A stretch of DNA of 46,763 nt from IMG/VR virus record IMGVR_UViG_3300042564_006056, positions 1 through 46,763 of that record; one strand, 5' to 3'. Positions 23,500 to 32,292 of the stretch are shown here, in pieces. The position numbers and the translations under genes are program-made. This DNA comes from a virus. Each line of letters starts with the position of its first letter. The first letter of the stretch is position 1. Under the pieces are notes generated by a model, which saw only the letters and a program-made list of their open reading frames with translations, made no database searches and was not told the origin of the DNA.

Positions 23500-26400
23500 T
23501 TAATCCCTAACTTTTATTTCTATGGCTGCAATAGCAGATGGAAGATTTGCCATTGTGTTATTAATTTTTTCCAATGCAGCTAAAAGTCTAGCATCAGTTG
23601 CCTGTGCTGTTTGTGCAGGAGATCCTGGTTTTGGTGTTACTGGTACAGTTGCAGCTGCAGGTAATACAGATTGCATAAATCCGCCACCTTGTGGAGCTTG
23701 TTTTTCTCCAGTTAATACATCTCGTATTTCTTCTACTGCTTCAACTAATTTTTTATAAGCTTTTGCATCACTACTTAATTTAGATGCACCTTTAAATAGA
23801 TCTCCCATAGCATTTGCCTTATCAAGTTCAACACTATTAATTGCATCTGCTATTCCTTGAAATCCTTCTGCTGCTTTTTCTAAGGCCCCTTTTGTTGCCT
23901 GGTTACCAACCTGTGTAACAAATGTTGCAACCTTTGACATTTTATCGTTTATCTTAGGGTCTTTTGCATAAAGAGAAGTAAAGGCAGATCCCATAGCAGT
24001 AAATAACGTAGATATCTTTTTGCCTAAAGCTTCAGGATCTTGTATGCCATCAAATTTAGTCAAGCCTGTAGCAATATTTGTTAATTCGGTGCCTGCACCT
24101 TTAACTGCCTTAATACCAGCATTTACTTTGTTTTGATCCCACTTAAAAACAAACCAACTTGCTTTTTGTCTTTGTCCGCCGATAGCGGCAAATGCTTCAC
24201 CTACAAATGTTATACTCTTTGAAACTGCTTGTGCAAGACTTCCGTTTGGTTTAAAATCAACTTCTTTTTCTACTAATCCTTGAAATGTTTTAAGACCGTT
24301 AGCAATGTTTGTTAATTCTGCACCCGCACCTTGCACTGCTTTAATACCTGCACCTACTTTATTTTGATCCCATGTAAACCCTAGCCATTCTGCTTTTTGT
24401 GTATCTCCGCCAATATCAGAAAATGCTTTACCTACAAATGTTATTGAGTCTTTAACTGCCGTTGCCAATTTACCTTCTGGTCTAAAGTCAATTTGTTGTG
24501 TAACTAATTCTTGAAATGTTTTTAATCCATTTGCAATATTTGTTAATTCTCGTCCTGCGCCTTGTACTGCCTGTATACCTTTTTGAACAACATTTTGTTT
24601 AAATCCTAAAGCGCCAAAAAGGCCAGTGTCAGATTCATCTCCTTCACGTCCAACTGCAGCAAATGCAGATTGTACAAATCCTATTGTATTTGTTATTGCA
24701 TAACCTAATGTTCCTTCTTGGTATTTTCCATCACCATCAGGTTCCCCAAAAACAACCTGTTGCTTTATTAATTCTTGAAATGCTATTAAACCATTTGCAA
24801 CATCCTTTAAAGCTCTGCCTGCACCACTAACTGCACGTATTCCTTCATTTACAACATTTGCTTTAAATCCAAACATTTGTCCAAAGAATGAAGTACTTGG
24901 AACTTGGTCAGCGCCTCCTGCTAAAGCAAAACCTGTAGTAACAGCAGAAAGAGATATTGCTAATTCTTTAGAATCTTCTTCTGTAAATTTTATTGCCTTA
25001 AATGCAGTTAAACCCTTTGATAAAGTAATTAGTGCAATACCTGCTGCGGTATATAATCCTGCAGCTGCAATACCAACACCTGATTGTACAACTCTGCTAA
25101 ACATATTACCAACATTTGCAAAAAAACCATCTTCTGGATTAACACCACTAAATGCCATTGCAACTGCACCTAATGTATATGTTAAATTCTTAGCATCGTC
25201 TTCTTTAAAATCAGCCGACTTCATTGCCTTTAAACCTGCGCCAAGTGATATTAATGCAACACCTGCTGCTATGTATAACAGTGGTGCTAAAAATGCAGCC
25301 CCGCCAGTTGCAACAATAGCAGCACCTAAAGCAACAGAACCTATACCAAATGCAGCGAGAACTCCTGCTTGAGTAGCAAAACTTTCAGGTGTTATTGTGT
25401 TTATTGTTTTTATGAATGGAATGTAACCCATATTAAATACCAATAGCGATAAACCTATTGCTGCAAACGCAAGTGCCCCTAAAGCTATTTCTTTTGCACC
25501 CTTTCCTATTAAATAAAATGCAGCAGCTGTTATACCTATAACAAGTGTAGGAATAATAAACCTTTGGTAATCATTACCTATTATAGATGAAACAAATGCC
25601 ATCGATAATGTAAAAATTATTGCAGCAGGTCCTATTAATGCTAAAGCAATAGCACCTTTTATTGTTGATTTATTTCCTGCAATTGCTAAACCTATATTTA
25701 ATATCATTAAACTAGCAGTAAAATATGCAGTACCTATTAGAACAAGAGGTGCAATTAAACCAACTAAAGCCATTGTAAGAACAAATTCCAAAACGCCTTG
25801 GCCTAAAATTCCTAGTGCTAATATAGCAAGAGTAGATTTAGCGCTCTTTCCCATTGCAAGAAGAAGAAGTCTTACAGAAAGACCAAATGCAACTGCACCT
25901 ATAATAACAAGAGGAGAAAGAATTGCTGTTAAAGCCATCGTTAAAGAGTACCCTAAAACATTACTTGCTAAATATCCTATTGCTGCCATTTGTGCCATTC
26001 CTTTGAATCCAGCACCTGCTGCTAAAACTAAAAGTCTTACAGAAAGTCCAAATGCAATAGCTCCACCTATTATCATTGGAGCACCATAGTATACACCAAC
26101 CATAACAAGAGAATACATCCCTATACCTAAAGAAAGTTCATAAACAACCTTTTTAAGATTATTTACACGATCTTCGCTAATTTCACCCATTGCTGCAAAT
26201 AGCAATCGTAAACTTAATCCTAATGCAACAGCACCTGGTAATGATAAAATTAAAAGAGGTGTTGCTATTGATAAACTTATAGCAAAAAGTAAAACGTTAT
26301 TTCCTATTATTTGAATTACATTAGCGGCCTTTAAAGCATTATCTGGGTTTTCTAAACTGTTAAGACTTTCGCCAATTATTGTTATAATTTGACCTAATTT

Positions 26401-26652
26401 ATCTATTGAACTAGTAGGCACAAGCTTAATTAAAAGTAAAGATTTAAGTAAAGGTCCTATACCAGAGCCTAATGCATTTATTGCATCTATATTTTTTTTA
26501 TTTACTTTAGTTTCACCGCCTGAAGATGCAGCTGGATTACCGCCTTTAGCTAATAAAGCTATAACTTTATCTAGTTTTTGTGAAGTTTGATTTGTGTAAT
26601 CCTCTATTTTGGTTAAAGGATTCATTAAATCCTTAAGTGTAACTGCTGCCAT
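23500..26652 (-). CDS. tail tape-measure-like protein, repeat-rich
   Basis: A 1050-residue protein with long hydrophobic helices (residues 115-480) and four tandem amphipathic units of about 75 residues (roughly 600-900) marked by GAGxELTNIANGLKTFQ. The combination of length, hydrophobic repeats, position after the gp26-type gene and near tube and sheath identifies a tape measure that sets tail length. The last ~30 residues, LEKINNTMANLPSAIAA..., resemble a chaperone or hub docking helix. Start TAATG overlaps the preceding gene's stop. T4's own gp29 is only 590 residues, so homology by sequence is uncertain. Confidence 0.8.
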   Translation of the reverse strand: MAAVTLKDLMNPLTKIEDYTNQTSQKLDKVIALLAKGGNPAASSGGETKVNKKNIDAINALGSGIGPLLKSLLLIKLVPTSSIDKLGQIITIIGESLNSLENPDNALKAANVIQIIGNNVLLFAISLSIATPLLILSLPGAVALGLSLRLLFAAMGEISEDRVNNLKKVVYELSLGIGMYSLVMVGVYYGAPMIIGGAIAFGLSVRLLVLAAGAGFKGMAQMAAIGYLASNVLGYSLTMALTAILSPLVIIGAVAFGLSVRLLLLAMGKSAKSTLAILALGILGQGVLEFVLTMALVGLIAPLVLIGTAYFTASLMILNIGLAIAGNKSTIKGAIALALIGPAAIIFTLSMAFVSSIIGNDYQRFIIPTLVIGITAAAFYLIGKGAKEIALGALAFAAIGLSLLVFNMGYIPFIKTINTITPESFATQAGVLAAFGIGSVALGAAIVATGGAAFLAPLLYIAAGVALISLGAGLKAMKSADFKEDDAKNLTYTLGAVAMAFSGVNPEDGFFANVGNMFSRVVQSGVGIAAAGLYTAAGIALITLSKGLTAFKAIKFTEEDSKELAISLSAVTTGFALAGGADQVPSTSFFGQMFGFKANVVNEGIRAVSGAGRALKDVANGLIAFQELIKQQVVFGEPDGDGKYQEGTLGYAITNTIGFVQSAFAAVGREGDESDTGLFGALGFKQNVVQKGIQAVQGAGRELTNIANGLKTFQELVTQQIDFRPEGKLATAVKDSITFVGKAFSDIGGDTQKAEWLGFTWDQNKVGAGIKAVQGAGAELTNIANGLKTFQGLVEKEVDFKPNGSLAQAVSKSITFVGEAFAAIGGQRQKASWFVFKWDQNKVNAGIKAVKGAGTELTNIATGLTKFDGIQDPEALGKKISTLFTAMGSAFTSLYAKDPKINDKMSKVATFVTQVGNQATKGALEKAAEGFQGIADAINSVELDKANAMGDLFKGASKLSSDAKAYKKLVEAVEEIRDVLTGEKQAPQGGGFMQSVLPAAATVPVTPKPGSPAQTAQATDARLLAALEKINNTMANLPSAIAAIEIKVRD

Positions 26653-26885
26653 TAAAATTTAGGTATACTTATTTTAGGAACAGAAGGCGTTTTATACGAA
26701 GGTATGGATTTCATTGCCTGACTTTTCATACTGTTCATATTATATTTATTTTGCTGATCTTCTGTATTTTTTTCCTCTTTATCATTACGCTCTTTCATTA
26801 CTTCATTATACAACTCTATTGTATATTCGTATTCATAAAAAGGAAGCATATCCAACTCTGAAGGTTGGATATGCAATTTCTCCAT
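26652..26885 (-). CDS. small tail-assembly protein, 77 aa
   Basis: I use ATG at 26885 (MEKLHIQPSELDMLPFYEYEY), 16 bases after the gp26-type stop; an upstream GTG in the same frame would overlap that gene. The N-terminal half resembles the short chaperones translated before tape measures (SELDMLPFYEYEYTIELYN), the rest is disordered and Lys/Ser/Pro-rich. It immediately precedes the tape measure with coupled start. A role in tail assembly is inferred from position. Confidence 0.6.
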   Translation of the reverse strand: MEKLHIQPSELDMLPFYEYEYTIELYNEVMKERNDKEEKNTEDQQNKYNMNSMKSQAMKSIPSYKTPSVPKISIPKF

Positions 26886-26901
26886 AAGTATAACTCTAAC
26901 C

Positions 26902-27894
26902 TTATAAAAGTTCAGAAGTGATATCTGGAATAATAAATAAAGCCTTGATACCTCCGGGAAAGGAAAGCGGTACGGTGACCTCCTCACCGCAACTTTGACA
27001 AGGGAAATTCATTTCAGGTTTTACACCGATTTTCATTTGTTCTGCCAAACGGTAAATAATTGAATATTTTGTTGAATCCCATCCTTGAAAAGACGTTATG
27101 GCTGCAAAAATATCCTTTTCGACCCAACCTCTCCATTCTCTTTGAAGATAGGGAAGAATTGATAACATTGATTTATCCCAAGGTTGGCCTTTTTCTTCTT
27201 TAACCCTAACATAATCTGTTATTGCTCTCATAACACCTATTGTAGGCGGAGCCATTGTGATTACTCCATAATTTTTTGTTTCAATAGAATAGCAACGATT
27301 ATAAGAATCATAATATTTTTCAAGAATATCTTCAGGTATAGAAAACTGTAAATTGTTTGTTCTTAACTCAACAGATTCCTGAGATTTACATGTTGAATTT
27401 TTACATGATTTCTTTGTAACAGGCATTAAAAGTTTTTGTTCACCTTCTTTAAAGGTTAACTCTCTAATTGCAAGAAGTACATATATACGATCTTCTTCAA
27501 GAATGTCTTTATAAGAACCTCTTTGTGGCCCGTACATTACTTTTGTACAATTAATTATAATACCATTTAATTTATCATCAACATCACGAATGTTATTTTC
27601 GTCAACTGTTGAAAAGTCACGAATTTCACCTACCCTTGCTGCTCTAATAAAAATTTCAAAATCATCTCTATAAAATCTACCCTTAGATGGTAAAAGACTT
27701 AAGTTAAGTCTTTGGTGACCAACCATTTCATTAAGTCTTTTTACTTCAACATCGTCGGCAGTTGTTAGATTTAAAGTTTTTTTAGGATCAGTTTTACCTA
27801 AAGATGTAATTTTTCCTTCATCTGTTTTTGCAGTTTCATATAGACCTTCTGCTTCTTCAAATTCCTTTTTAATATTGTCTTCGTGATTACTCAT
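26902..27894 (-). CDS. 26: baseplate hub-associated protein, T4 gp26 family
   Basis: The 330-residue protein matches the layout of the T4 baseplate gp26 family: a disordered acidic start, then LPSKGRFYRDDFEIFIRAAR, VGEIRDFSTVDENNI, CTKVMYGPQRGSYKDILEEDRIYVLLAIRELTF, and paired zinc knuckles (CKNSTCK near residue 165 and CQSCGE near 305). gp26 helps form the baseplate hub. Longer than T4 gp26 (208 residues). It lies between the tube gene and the tape measure, where baseplate-hub genes are expected. Confidence 0.65.
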   Translation of the reverse strand: MSNHEDNIKKEFEEAEGLYETAKTDEGKITSLGKTDPKKTLNLTTADDVEVKRLNEMVGHQRLNLSLLPSKGRFYRDDFEIFIRAARVGEIRDFSTVDENNIRDVDDKLNGIIINCTKVMYGPQRGSYKDILEEDRIYVLLAIRELTFKEGEQKLLMPVTKKSCKNSTCKSQESVELRTNNLQFSIPEDILEKYYDSYNRCYSIETKNYGVITMAPPTIGVMRAITDYVRVKEEKGQPWDKSMLSILPYLQREWRGWVEKDIFAAITSFQGWDSTKYSIIYRLAEQMKIGVKPEMNFPCQSCGEEVTVPLSFPGGIKALFIIPDITSELL

Positions 27895-28366
27895 AAGTTT
27901 TTATTTTAATTAGTTGTTTTTCAGGTGAACTCTCTATTATAATATGTTCAACAATTATTTGTCTTATGTATTTAGATAAAGAAATAGGTTTAATGCCTTT
28001 TTCCATTGATTTTTGTATAATTATAAAATTAAGCTTATCTTCGTCTTCAGGTGTTAGCAAAACCTGTAATTTTTTAGTAAGTCTTTTTCTTTGAGGTATT
28101 AGTTCTTCAACGGTTTCGTTCCAACCATATTTAGGATTATCTGATTTGTACTTTTTAATCCAATGTTCAAACCTCAACATTATGGTACTTAAGGATTCAT
28201 CTTCTGAAAACTGTTCAAGAATTTCTTTGTCAAAAGATTCAGAACCAAATGTTTTTACAGCCTTTTTTATATACTTGCCTGTTCCTAAATTATTAGGATT
28301 ATCATTCATAGCATGTCCTATATAGACTTTTCCGCTATCACGATGAGTTACTTTAAATATTATCAT
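27887..28366 (-). CDS. GIY-YIG-type endonuclease homologue with ribbon-helix-helix tail
   Basis: The 159-residue protein begins IIFKVTHRDSGKVYIG, a variant of GIY-YIG (the first block reads IIF, the second YIG at residues 15-17), followed by GTGKYIKKAVKTFGSESFDKEIL and RFEHWIKKY, GWNET, as in the Seg-type homing endonucleases of T4. The C-terminal half, KKLQVLLTPEDEDKL ... SLSKYIRQIIVEHI, looks like a ribbon-helix-helix DNA-binding domain. The gene sits between structural genes, where homing endonucleases insert. GIY has lost its first Gly and Tyr, so activity is uncertain. Confidence 0.65.
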   Translation of the reverse strand: MIIFKVTHRDSGKVYIGHAMNDNPNNLGTGKYIKKAVKTFGSESFDKEILEQFSEDESLSTIMLRFEHWIKKYKSDNPKYGWNETVEELIPQRKRLTKKLQVLLTPEDEDKLNFIIIQKSMEKGIKPISLSKYIRQIIVEHIIIESSPEKQLIKIKTYE

Positions 28367-28401
28367 AATCTATATTCTATATTATATATTAAGGATAAGA
28401 C

Positions 28402-28429
28402 AAAAAATTAGGGACCTAAATCCCTAATT
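28402..28429 (-). terminator. rho-independent terminator after the tail-tube gene
   Basis: The minus strand reads AATTAGGGA, a 6-base loop, TCCCTAATT and T-run. It lies directly after the tube gene, so the sheath-tube pair is expected to end here in high amount, with the following genes needing another promoter or read-through. Confidence 0.8.
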
Positions 28430-28446
28430 CTTTATACTAATTTTTA

Positions 28447-29001
28447 CTATTCTCCTACATTTTCTTCAACCCAGTGATCGCAACGCAGTGTCATTGTTAA
28501 TTCAGCAGGATCATTAGTTTCATAGGCAAGATCACCCATTGTTTCTAATGTACCAGTTGGGAATACGTCTTTAAATGTAATTTTTCTAAAAATGTCACCT
28601 GCTCTGTTGTACTGAACTACTATCATACTACCAACATAATCACGTTTAAGTCCCATTTCACCGGTTAGTGGATTGTATGTTAACTTATACCAATTACGAA
28701 AATTATTATAGATGTAGTTTTCATTAGCATCATTTAAGTTTAATGTAAGTACTAATGAAAGATCAACATAAGTTTGTCCAGGCATACCTGCAAATGATCT
28801 ATCTGCAAATTTATACTTTTGGCCAACTGCATCAACCGAAGGGTTGATACCAGCAAGTCCACCTATGCTTTTAACGTGTTCAAGAATAAGTCCTGTGTTA
28901 CTAGCAAATGGAGTAAAAACAGTTACCTCAAAAAGACTGGGATAAATAGGCTCATATCTTTGAGTACTTGCAGTAGATTGAGTATAATGTGGTAAAGGCA
29001 T
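28447..29001 (-). CDS. 19: tail tube protein, T4 gp19-like
   Basis: The 184-residue protein has the tube-protein pattern of T4 gp19 (163 residues): an N-terminal arm then YPSLFEVTVFTPFASNTG, ADRSFAGMPGQTYVDLSL, NENYIYNNFRNWYKLTYNP and the C-terminal strand DPAELTMTLRCDHW. These tubes stack as hexamers inside the sheath. It follows the sheath gene by 30 bases and is closed by a terminator, which matches the usual 18-19 order. Confidence 0.9.
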   Translation of the reverse strand: MPLPHYTQSTASTQRYEPIYPSLFEVTVFTPFASNTGLILEHVKSIGGLAGINPSVDAVGQKYKFADRSFAGMPGQTYVDLSLVLTLNLNDANENYIYNNFRNWYKLTYNPLTGEMGLKRDYVGSMIVVQYNRAGDIFRKITFKDVFPTGTLETMGDLAYETNDPAELTMTLRCDHWVEENVGE

Positions 29002-29031
29002 ATCTCTTAATTATTTTTTTATTTATTCAAC

Positions 29032-32000
29032 TTATTGGAAGTTTCCTGTACTAATTGCACCAGTTCTTAAAATTGTAGTTCTTTGTACAAGAATTTCCAT
29101 TCCTCTTACCGGCTCAATATAAGTATCAAGTATACCAATATTTTGATCAATTACTTCAGGCGTGTTATTGGATTCATCCATAACATTTCTAAAATCATAA
29201 ACACCATCATCATTTTGAACAGTAGATAAGAAGTTATCAGCAAGTGTTTTAATTTCTAATCTTGTCTGTGCAGTATTAAATTCAAATAAGTAGTTTTTAA
29301 GAATTGCATCAATACCATCTTGTATATAAATAACAACCTCTCTAACGTTAATTGAACTTAATGCAGATCTAGGAGTTTGTTGAGCAGTTTTATTTGCAAA
29401 TATAGTAGGACCTGTTCCACTTTGGAAAACAATAGGATTTAAACCAAATGGTTCTAGGTATTCTCTATCTTCTTGATCAAGATTAATCTCTAATCCTACA
29501 ACTCCGCTTCCACCTATAACACCTCTACGAACACCTGCAACAATCGACCAAGGTAGTGCGTTTTCATATTTTGCAATATAATTATTAGAAACATATGCAG
29601 CAGGTGGAACATTAATGTTCTTTCCTAAATCCCTAACAGTTATGAAAGGATAATAGAATGCTCCCCAACTGCCACCTTGAGTAGAAGATGGTAAAGAGTA
29701 TCTAATAGTAGGATTAAGTGAAAGATTACCACCAGTTGAAATAAATCTAGAACTTAAAGCTCCAGTTGCATCTAAGAATTTAGGATCAGTATTGTCTTTA
29801 AAATCTTTTGCAGAAGGTGCATTTATAATTGCAAATGCATTCTTTCTAGTAGAACAAAGTTGTGTAAAGATTGATTTAGAACCTGCTTCAATTCCATTAC
29901 CAAATGTATCTACAACATAACGGAAATTAATTACTTCTCTATTTGTTAATGCTTTGAAAAGGTTTGTTCCGCTAAGAGTGCCATTTAAAATTTGATTTTG
30001 TCTATCATTACTTCCGTTAGGAACATGTTTATTAGCCAAAAGTGTAAATCCATCAAGAGTAAAGATGTTAAGATAGTCAACCCATCTATCAATAGGATAA
30101 TATAATTCAACTAATTTTTGTGTAGGAGAACCTGGTAAAGTTGAAGTTACAATATCGCTTTGGCATGTAACCAAAAGTGCAGTTTGACCTACAGGAATTG
30201 TTGAGTATTGAGCATTTGTTAAACCACCTACAACAACATTAATTCTTGTTAATCTTGAGTGAGGTACTGCAATAGAACCTTCGAAGTTAAGTAAGTAATT
30301 ACCTACAACAATATCAGCAGCTTCAGATACACTTGAATTAATTAAAACCTGATTCGGCTTAAGCAAAGGTTCAGTTAAATAATCTGCAATAATTTCAATG
30401 CCAAGATTAAGTGCGCCTTTAAGTGTTTGTACATTTAAACAATTAACAGTTGCAGCGGTTCCATCCTTTTTAAGGAATAAACCTGAACCATCTAATGTAA
30501 ATTCAGTAGGATCTGTTGGATTAGTAAATGAATCTTCTTGGTAAGCATTTATTCTTACAGCAGGTAAATAATAATTAGGATCTGAAATAGCAACTGATGT
30601 AGTAGGACCTGTAAAGATTTCTCCTACTGATACTGCATTAAATACTAAGTATGAAGTGAATTCTACTGAAGAAAGTTCAAATACTGCTTCATCACCATCA
30701 GTAAGAGTACCATTAGAAAATTGTGTATAAAGTGTAGTTCCGTAAGAACCTACCATTGAAGCTTCGCCGGCAGTTACCACATCATCAACAACAAAACCAA
30801 AATCTTCTTCGTTAAGATATGTATAAGTTGTAGAAGATGCAGTTGGAAAATCTAGTGTTGTAGTTGTACCTGCATCTGATACAACAACAGTAACAATAGT
30901 AGATGTTACTTGAACTGAAAGTACAGGTATGTATTCTCCATTTTGATCACCTAGTATATAAGAGCCAACCGCAGTTGCCGTATTTGCAGTCATACTGGCA
31001 AATGCATCATAAACTGCATCTCCAACAGAACCTTGAACTTGTATTTGTATGTCACCACCTGTTAACTGAACAACTGAAACTGTTTCGGTTGTTTGTGTTG
31101 CAGTATTAGGAGTTACGGATTCTTGACAATATTCAAGATCACTTACAATTGCACCATTATATGATAAGAAATTAACATCATCTTGAATACCTACAGTTTG
31201 AGCATATTCAATATTATGTCCAATAAGATCTATACCACCAGGTACACCGTCAATAAGAATATCTCCACTAAAAAGATCTTCATTAACAGTACAGAAAAGT
31301 CCCGTTGAAGCAGTATCAGTATTAATAACTTTTTCAACAAAAAGATTATTACCAATAAGATCTACAAAATCAGGAATTAAACATGCAGTATATTGTGCAA
31401 TTAAGTTAACCTCAGGTTCATTAAAGAATTCTTGTAAAAGAGTATCATTTGTATCTGATTGGAATTTCTTTCTCTGTATACCTTGTGTTTGGTTAAAGTA
31501 TGTTTGGAAAGTAGGATCTGCGTTAAATCTTGAATAAGGTGTTGGACTTGTAAAATCACCGCCAAAATTACCGTCAATTACAAAAACATCTATCATAAAG
31601 TCAGAAATTAAACTGTCTTTATTTAAGAATCCCGGTACATTTGCTGCGCCATACCATTCTTCAACCGTTACATTAAAATTAGTAACGTTTCCTTCTGCTG
31701 CCTTTTTAACAATAACAGAAATAGGTTTTTGTCCTAAATTTGTAAAGTCTAAAAGATCATTTACTGAATTACCGCTTAATACATTCCTGTTTGCTCCAAC
31801 ATTATCAAGGAATGCATCGGTGTCAGGGAAAAAGAATTTATCTCTATTATAGAATTTTTGGTATTCTCTGCTAACACCTAAATTATTTTGTGCATCTGGT
31901 GTAGTTGCAGTTGCAAATCTAATTGCGTCAACCTCATCATTAGAATCAAGTGCAAGAAGATTGAGTGCAAGAATAGGACCTCTTTCTAAAGCTGCTAAAC

Positions 32001-32235
32001 AACTTCTGTGAAAGTAAGAATCCTTTCTTTCTAAATTTCTATCAATGTCACCAAATACTTGTTTAAAGAAAGCAGTATCAGGAACAAAAACAGGCGTGTT
32101 AAAAGGTCCCTTTTTAGAAAAACCAACAATAAGTCTTGTTTGGTTAGCAGGGATACTTACGATTTGACTCTTATCAAATTCAAATCTATAGGTGCCTGCT
32201 GCTTTAAGGGATGCAATTCTAGGATCAATAGCCAT
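29032..32235 (-). CDS. 18: contractile tail sheath protein, T4 gp18-like, enlarged
   Basis: The 1067-residue protein starts with IPANQTRLIVGFSKKGPFNTPVFV and LERGPILALNLLAL, as in T4 gp18, and ends with the conserved C-terminal domain (SWGAFYYPFITVRDLG, PPAAYVSNN, ALSSINVREVVIYIQDGIDAIL, MEILVQRTTILRTG). T4 gp18 has 659 residues. The extra ~400 residues sit in the middle, as Thr/Val-rich beta sequence (about 300-650), likely exposed decoration domains. The sheath contracts to drive the tube. Confidence 0.92.
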   Translation of the reverse strand: MAIDPRIASLKAAGTYRFEFDKSQIVSIPANQTRLIVGFSKKGPFNTPVFVPDTAFFKQVFGDIDRNLERKDSYFHRSCLAALERGPILALNLLALDSNDEVDAIRFATATTPDAQNNLGVSREYQKFYNRDKFFFPDTDAFLDNVGANRNVLSGNSVNDLLDFTNLGQKPISVIVKKAAEGNVTNFNVTVEEWYGAANVPGFLNKDSLISDFMIDVFVIDGNFGGDFTSPTPYSRFNADPTFQTYFNQTQGIQRKKFQSDTNDTLLQEFFNEPEVNLIAQYTACLIPDFVDLIGNNLFVEKVINTDTASTGLFCTVNEDLFSGDILIDGVPGGIDLIGHNIEYAQTVGIQDDVNFLSYNGAIVSDLEYCQESVTPNTATQTTETVSVVQLTGGDIQIQVQGSVGDAVYDAFASMTANTATAVGSYILGDQNGEYIPVLSVQVTSTIVTVVVSDAGTTTTLDFPTASSTTYTYLNEEDFGFVVDDVVTAGEASMVGSYGTTLYTQFSNGTLTDGDEAVFELSSVEFTSYLVFNAVSVGEIFTGPTTSVAISDPNYYLPAVRINAYQEDSFTNPTDPTEFTLDGSGLFLKKDGTAATVNCLNVQTLKGALNLGIEIIADYLTEPLLKPNQVLINSSVSEAADIVVGNYLLNFEGSIAVPHSRLTRINVVVGGLTNAQYSTIPVGQTALLVTCQSDIVTSTLPGSPTQKLVELYYPIDRWVDYLNIFTLDGFTLLANKHVPNGSNDRQNQILNGTLSGTNLFKALTNREVINFRYVVDTFGNGIEAGSKSIFTQLCSTRKNAFAIINAPSAKDFKDNTDPKFLDATGALSSRFISTGGNLSLNPTIRYSLPSSTQGGSWGAFYYPFITVRDLGKNINVPPAAYVSNNYIAKYENALPWSIVAGVRRGVIGGSGVVGLEINLDQEDREYLEPFGLNPIVFQSGTGPTIFANKTAQQTPRSALSSINVREVVIYIQDGIDAILKNYLFEFNTAQTRLEIKTLADNFLSTVQNDDGVYDFRNVMDESNNTPEVIDQNIGILDTYIEPVRGMEILVQRTTILRTGAISTGNFQ

Positions 32236-32261
32236 CTTATAATATTTTTTTTATTAGTTTC

Positions 32262-32275
32262 TTTTTTTATATATT
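32262..32275 (-). promoter_or_regulatory. late-promoter-like motif before the sheath gene
   Basis: The minus strand has CATAAATATATAAAAAAAG, overlapping TATAAA-type cores and similar to the 14-base motif elsewhere. It is 27 bases before the sheath ATG, in the only 58-base gap between terminase and sheath. A late promoter for the sheath-tube operon is expected here. Confidence 0.4.
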
Positions 32276-32292
32276 TATGTCATAGATACTTT

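Noticed and set aside
26886-26987. Longer start, or a frameshift fusion, between gp26-type and 77-aa genes
   Set aside because: The upstream start would be GTG; the frame relation is +1, and I see no slippery heptamer in the overlap, so a lambda G/GT-type shift is not supported.
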